Positions 3,766 to 6,167 of a stretch of DNA of 6,167 nucleotides are shown here, piece by piece; position 1 is the first letter of the stretch; every line of letters starts with the position of its first letter. A model generated the notes under the pieces. It had not been told where the DNA came from, searched no databases, and worked only from the letters and a program-made list of their open reading frames with translations. Source of the stretch: Chloroflexota bacterium. GTDB lineage: Bacteria; Chloroflexota; UBA6077. The stretch lies in assembly GCA_021845945.1 (NCBI GenBank), contig JAJZRD010000227.1, forward strand, positions 1-6,167, in the 5' to 3' direction. The translations under genes and the position numbers were made by a program.

Positions 3766-5907
3766 TCAGGGCACTACCTCCAGGTTGAGCGGCACCCGAG
3801 AGCTCACCCCTCCGCCGCTGGCCTCCAGGAAGATCTCGTCCACGTAGAGGCCGGGCTTCAGGGAGCCGTTGGAGTTCACCGTCACGCCGACCCGTTCGCC
3901 GGGGTAGGCGGTGGAGGGCATGTTAACCGAGGCGCCTGCCGGCAGACCCTTGACCGAGAGCTGCAGCTGGGAGTTGAACCCCTCGATGCCCCGCAGCCGC
4001 AGGGTGAAGCCGGCAGTCTGGCCCGGGCTGAACTTGAAGGCCGCGGGATCCAGGGCGAGCGCGACGCCCGGCTGGGCCGAGCCCGGATCGCCCAGGCGAG
4101 GCTCCTGGATCGGGGCGTCGGCCGCCACCCCCTGCTGGACCAGGACGAAGGTCTGCCCGCCGATGTAGTGGTAGCCGTCGGGATCGAAGGGGCCCTTGAC
4201 CCCGGAGGAGGGCAGGTCGACCATGTACCAGCCGCTCTGCTCCTTCAGCGGGAACTGCTGGCCCAGCTTGTCCATCAGGGTGGCGCTGGAGCCCTGCTTG
4301 GGCACCCGGACCCGCAGGTTGTCGCTGGTGGCGTTCCAGAGGACCGTCACGCGCCGGCCGTCGGGCTGGTCGATGACCACCTGGTAGACCTGCCAGTTGG
4401 GGTAGTAGGAGTTGGGATCCTGAGGCCAGGGGGTGCCGAAGGGCTGGCTCTCCCGTTCCAGCGGCACGAAGCTGACCTTGCGGGCGCCGTTGATCAGCGG
4501 CGCCATGGTCTTGAAGGCCTGGAAGGCGGGCCTGGGGTAGCCGTCGTCCCGCATGAGGCCCCAAACCTCCTGCTCCCTCCAGACGCCTCCGTCGGTGATC
4601 CTATACCATCCCACCCTCTGGTAGCCGGCTGCCGCCGAAATGGCCAGGGCCTGGGCTACGTAGTCCCCCTGGACGGTGAGGGTGACCCGCTGGCCGTCGG
4701 AGGGCTTGGGGGTGGCGGGGTCATCGTAGGGCATGGCGTTGGTCTCGGTCAGCCAGATCGGCTTGTCCACGCCCTTCGCCTTCATGGCGTTCTTCATCTC
4801 TACGTGGATCCGCAGAAGGTCGTCGGGCGCGCGGTAGATGTTGAAGGCCGCCACGTCGAAGAAGAAGCTGCCGCCCCGGGCCTCCGGGTCAGCCGCGGCG
4901 ATGTCCAGGATCCGCTTGAAGAAGGGTTGGCGCCCCATGTTGATGTCGACCCAGTAGGAGGTGGCGCCGAAGATCACGGTGGCGTTGGGGTTGGCGGCCT
5001 TGATGGCCTGGTAACCCCGCTTCAGCAGCATGTAGTAGTCGGCGTCGCTGCCGAGCCAGGTGTAGGACTGGCCGGCGCCCTTGTCGCCGGGCTTGAACTC
5101 GGGCTCGTTCCAGATCACCCACCGGTCGATCCGTCCCTTGTAGTGGGCGGCAATGCGGCCGGCGAACTGGGCCCAGTAGTTGTTCGGGTCGCTCGCGGGC
5201 AGAGACAGGTTTCTGGGGACAGACCTCTGGCCATCCCCGGGGTTCTGGGCGGCCCAGGCGGGGGTGAACTGTAGGACGCCCACCACGTCCCAGCCGCGAT
5301 TCAGATCTCGCTGAAGATTGTCTGGCGGGAAGTAGCTATCCGCCCGCCAGTCGCCGGGTCCGCCCGCCTGGATGTCCGACCAGGAGAGGATGACCCTGTC
5401 CCAGTTGATCCCCAGCTGGGTGGAGGCGTCGTTCCGGAAGGCCTCGGACACGCCGAAGCGGGGGGCCGAGCTCGAGGCTGCCACGGGTGCCACCTGCCGG
5501 GAGGGCTCCAGGACAACGGTTTGCGGTTGCGGAGCGCCTCCGGACGGGGCCAGTTGGGTCGCCTGGGGCTGATCCGGCCCTTCCCAGTCGAACCGCTGGT
5601 CGTTGGGGCGGGACTGGACGCCAGCCGGGCCGTTGATCCAGGTGGTGGCGCCGTTGGTGAAGGCGGTCCAGTTGTCTGCCTTCCTCCAAACCATCAGCCC
5701 CGTGGTGGTTTTCTGCAGGGAGTCGCCGTTGGGGCCGTAGTGCTCGGCCTCGGTGGGGCTCCCCGCCACGTCGGGGATCTGGTCGGCCAGCAGCTTGAAC
5801 CCCAGCTTGAATTCGAAGGGCGCCGCCTCGGGGCCGGATTCCGCGAAGGCAACCAGGGGAACCAGGGCCAGCAGCAAAAGCAGCAAGGCGAGGGCAAGCC
5901 TACGCAC
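3766..5907 (-). CDS. Secreted glycoside-hydrolase-like protein, clan GH-A (TIM barrel)
   Basis: 713 residues. A signal peptide occupies about 1-22 (MRRLALALLLLLLALVPLVAFA), so the product is exported. Residues 27-110 form a compact N-terminal block with GLMVWRKADNWTAFTNG, seen in my memory in Chloroflexota secreted proteins. A Pro/Gln/Ala-rich linker (about 111-149) follows. Residues 150-470 look like a GH-A barrel: strand 'DRVILSWSDIQ', the acid/base candidate Glu268 in WVIWNEPEF, and the nucleophile candidate Glu388 in PIWLTETN. A beta domain (about 474-595, ending in GGQTFVLVQQG) and a C-terminal Ig-like domain (613-713, 'FSPGQTAGFTLRLRG..LPAGASV..PGERVGVTV') finish it. The pattern recalls GH39/GH5-like enzymes, but family and substrate are not determinable. 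GTG at 5907 has a perfect AAGGAGGT 9 bases upstream. It stands alone with its own promoter. Confidence 0.8.
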   Translation of the reverse strand: MRRLALALLLLLLALVPLVAFAESGPEAAPFEFKLGFKLLADQIPDVAGSPTEAEHYGPNGDSLQKTTTGLMVWRKADNWTAFTNGATTWINGPAGVQSRPNDQRFDWEGPDQPQATQLAPSGGAPQPQTVVLEPSRQVAPVAASSSAPRFGVSEAFRNDASTQLGINWDRVILSWSDIQAGGPGDWRADSYFPPDNLQRDLNRGWDVVGVLQFTPAWAAQNPGDGQRSVPRNLSLPASDPNNYWAQFAGRIAAHYKGRIDRWVIWNEPEFKPGDKGAGQSYTWLGSDADYYMLLKRGYQAIKAANPNATVIFGATSYWVDINMGRQPFFKRILDIAAADPEARGGSFFFDVAAFNIYRAPDDLLRIHVEMKNAMKAKGVDKPIWLTETNAMPYDDPATPKPSDGQRVTLTVQGDYVAQALAISAAAGYQRVGWYRITDGGVWREQEVWGLMRDDGYPRPAFQAFKTMAPLINGARKVSFVPLERESQPFGTPWPQDPNSYYPNWQVYQVVIDQPDGRRVTVLWNATSDNLRVRVPKQGSSATLMDKLGQQFPLKEQSGWYMVDLPSSGVKGPFDPDGYHYIGGQTFVLVQQGVAADAPIQEPRLGDPGSAQPGVALALDPAAFKFSPGQTAGFTLRLRGIEGFNSQLQLSVKGLPAGASVNMPSTAYPGERVGVTVNSNGSLKPGLYVDEIFLEASGGGVSSRVPLNLEVVP

Positions 5908-5925
5908 GCGGGGTGTACCTCCTTA

Positions 5926-6040
5926 AACTAACCTACCTAATGGCTCAGGGTGGAAGGGACCGACGGACGCGCGGCAATCCGCGGGGATCGCCAACCGGCC
6001 ACGGGGAATCCAACGGCCGGTCGCGAACTGGCGCGACGAT
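5926..6040 (-). promoter_or_regulatory. Hairpin-rich 5' leader of the hydrolase gene
   Basis: Three small inverted repeats lie in the predicted leader: GTCGCG/CGCGAC (6020-6025 and 6032-6037, 6-base loop), ACCGGCC/GGCCGGT (5994-6000 and 6015-6021, 14-base loop) and CGCGG/CCGCG (5970-5974 and 5979-5983, 4-base loop). The first two overlap by two bases, so they are mutually exclusive folds. I recognise no riboswitch class. Confidence 0.3.
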
Positions 6041-6046
6041 GCCGGC

Positions 6047-6075
6047 ATAATACGAAGGCAGCAGGGACACCGCAA
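6047..6075 (-). promoter_or_regulatory. Probable promoter of the hydrolase gene
   Basis: On the minus strand TTGCGG (6075-6070) and TATTAT (6052-6047, 5 of 6) are separated by exactly 17 bases. The predicted start near 6040 gives a leader of about 130 bases before the GTG at 5907. It is the clearest AT-rich -10 on this strand upstream of the gene. Confidence 0.5.
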
Positions 6076-6110
6076 TAGGGGAAACACCTACTGGAGCAGG
6101 GCCTTTTAGT

Positions 6111-6167
6111 TGTCACCCTGAGCGCAGCGAAGGGTCTCCACGCACATGTGCAGAGATTCTTCGCTGC
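6111..6167. repeat. Dispersed-type inverted repeat element, cut by the window edge
   Basis: After TGTCACCCTGAGC (6111-6123), GCAGCGAAGGGTCTC (6124-6138) is mirrored by GAGATTCTTCGCTGC (6153-6167); 13 of 15 positions pair and the two others become G-U pairs in RNA read from the plus strand. The 14-base loop contains the perfect palindrome GCACATGTGC (6142-6151). The form 'gtCA..CTGAGCG.AGCGAAG..TCT' is one I recall as a common intergenic repeat in Chloroflexota and other environmental genomes. The right arm runs off the window, so the full element is probably longer. Confidence 0.6.

Noticed and set aside
3631..5274. Long plus-strand open frame of 547 codons
   Set aside because: It lies antisense to the hydrolase, has a low-complexity G/V/H/D-rich composition typical of the reverse of GC-rich coding DNA, and has no recognisable domain. 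The minus strand has a signal peptide, catalytic motifs and a perfect ribosome binding site.
1..6167. CRISPR array, tRNA, rRNA, transposase or integrase gene
   Set aside because: I saw no regularly spaced repeats, no tRNA-like T-arm and no protein with recombinase or transposase motifs in any plausible frame.

Overview
The window is GC-rich bacterial DNA from an accessory-type region. It holds duplicated tatA genes, decayed Rhs/YD-repeat pieces, three compact toxin-antitoxin-like pairs and one large secreted glycoside-hydrolase-like gene. The N-terminal segment of that hydrolase (a 'GLMVWRKADNWTAF' type block) and the Rhs-like 'YGDPAH..HAVT / YTYDANG' remnants resemble what I remember from Chloroflexota genomes. 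That assignment is from memory of protein style, at moderate confidence, and there is no rRNA or other marker gene to fix it.

Layout, left to right. (1) 1-255: a short open frame running in from outside the window, then tatA copy 1 (94-255, GTG start). (2) 329-1288: a promoter with a tandem 9-bp repeat at the predicted transcription start drives a two-gene module. The first protein looks like a Phd/YefM N-terminus joined to a HicB-like C-terminus; the second is a HicA-like small protein with a C-terminal extension. (3) 1291-1650: an Rhs/YD-repeat remnant read in frame into tatA copy 2 (1489-1650), which has its own ribosome binding site. (4) 1656-2473, minus strand: an AbrB-type antitoxin and PIN-domain VapC toxin pair, with stop and start codons abutting and an 18-bp palindrome over the probable promoter. 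(5) 2504-2709: a second, frameshifted Rhs remnant. (6) 2706-3553: a ribbon-helix-helix/DUF433-type antitoxin and a DUF5615 PIN-like toxin, 3 bp apart. (7) 3554-3765: a spacer between convergent genes with small repeats and a GC-rich hairpin. (8) 3766-5907, minus strand: a 713-residue exported clan GH-A-like hydrolase with a probable promoter and a hairpin-rich leader. (9) 6111-6167: one end of a dispersed-type inverted repeat, cut by the window edge.

The genes do not form one pathway. The repeating theme is a TA pair next to an Rhs/tatA fragment: three TA modules of different families sit between recurring Rhs-derived or tatA sequence. This suggests a site where cassettes were gained by recombination at repeated sequence, leaving Rhs scars. 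The two tatA copies keep an intact reading frame, good ribosome binding sites and mainly silent or conservative differences, so both look functional. The most novel-looking item is the hybrid Phd-HicB/HicA-like module; the most ordinary are the VapBC and DUF433/DUF5615 pairs.
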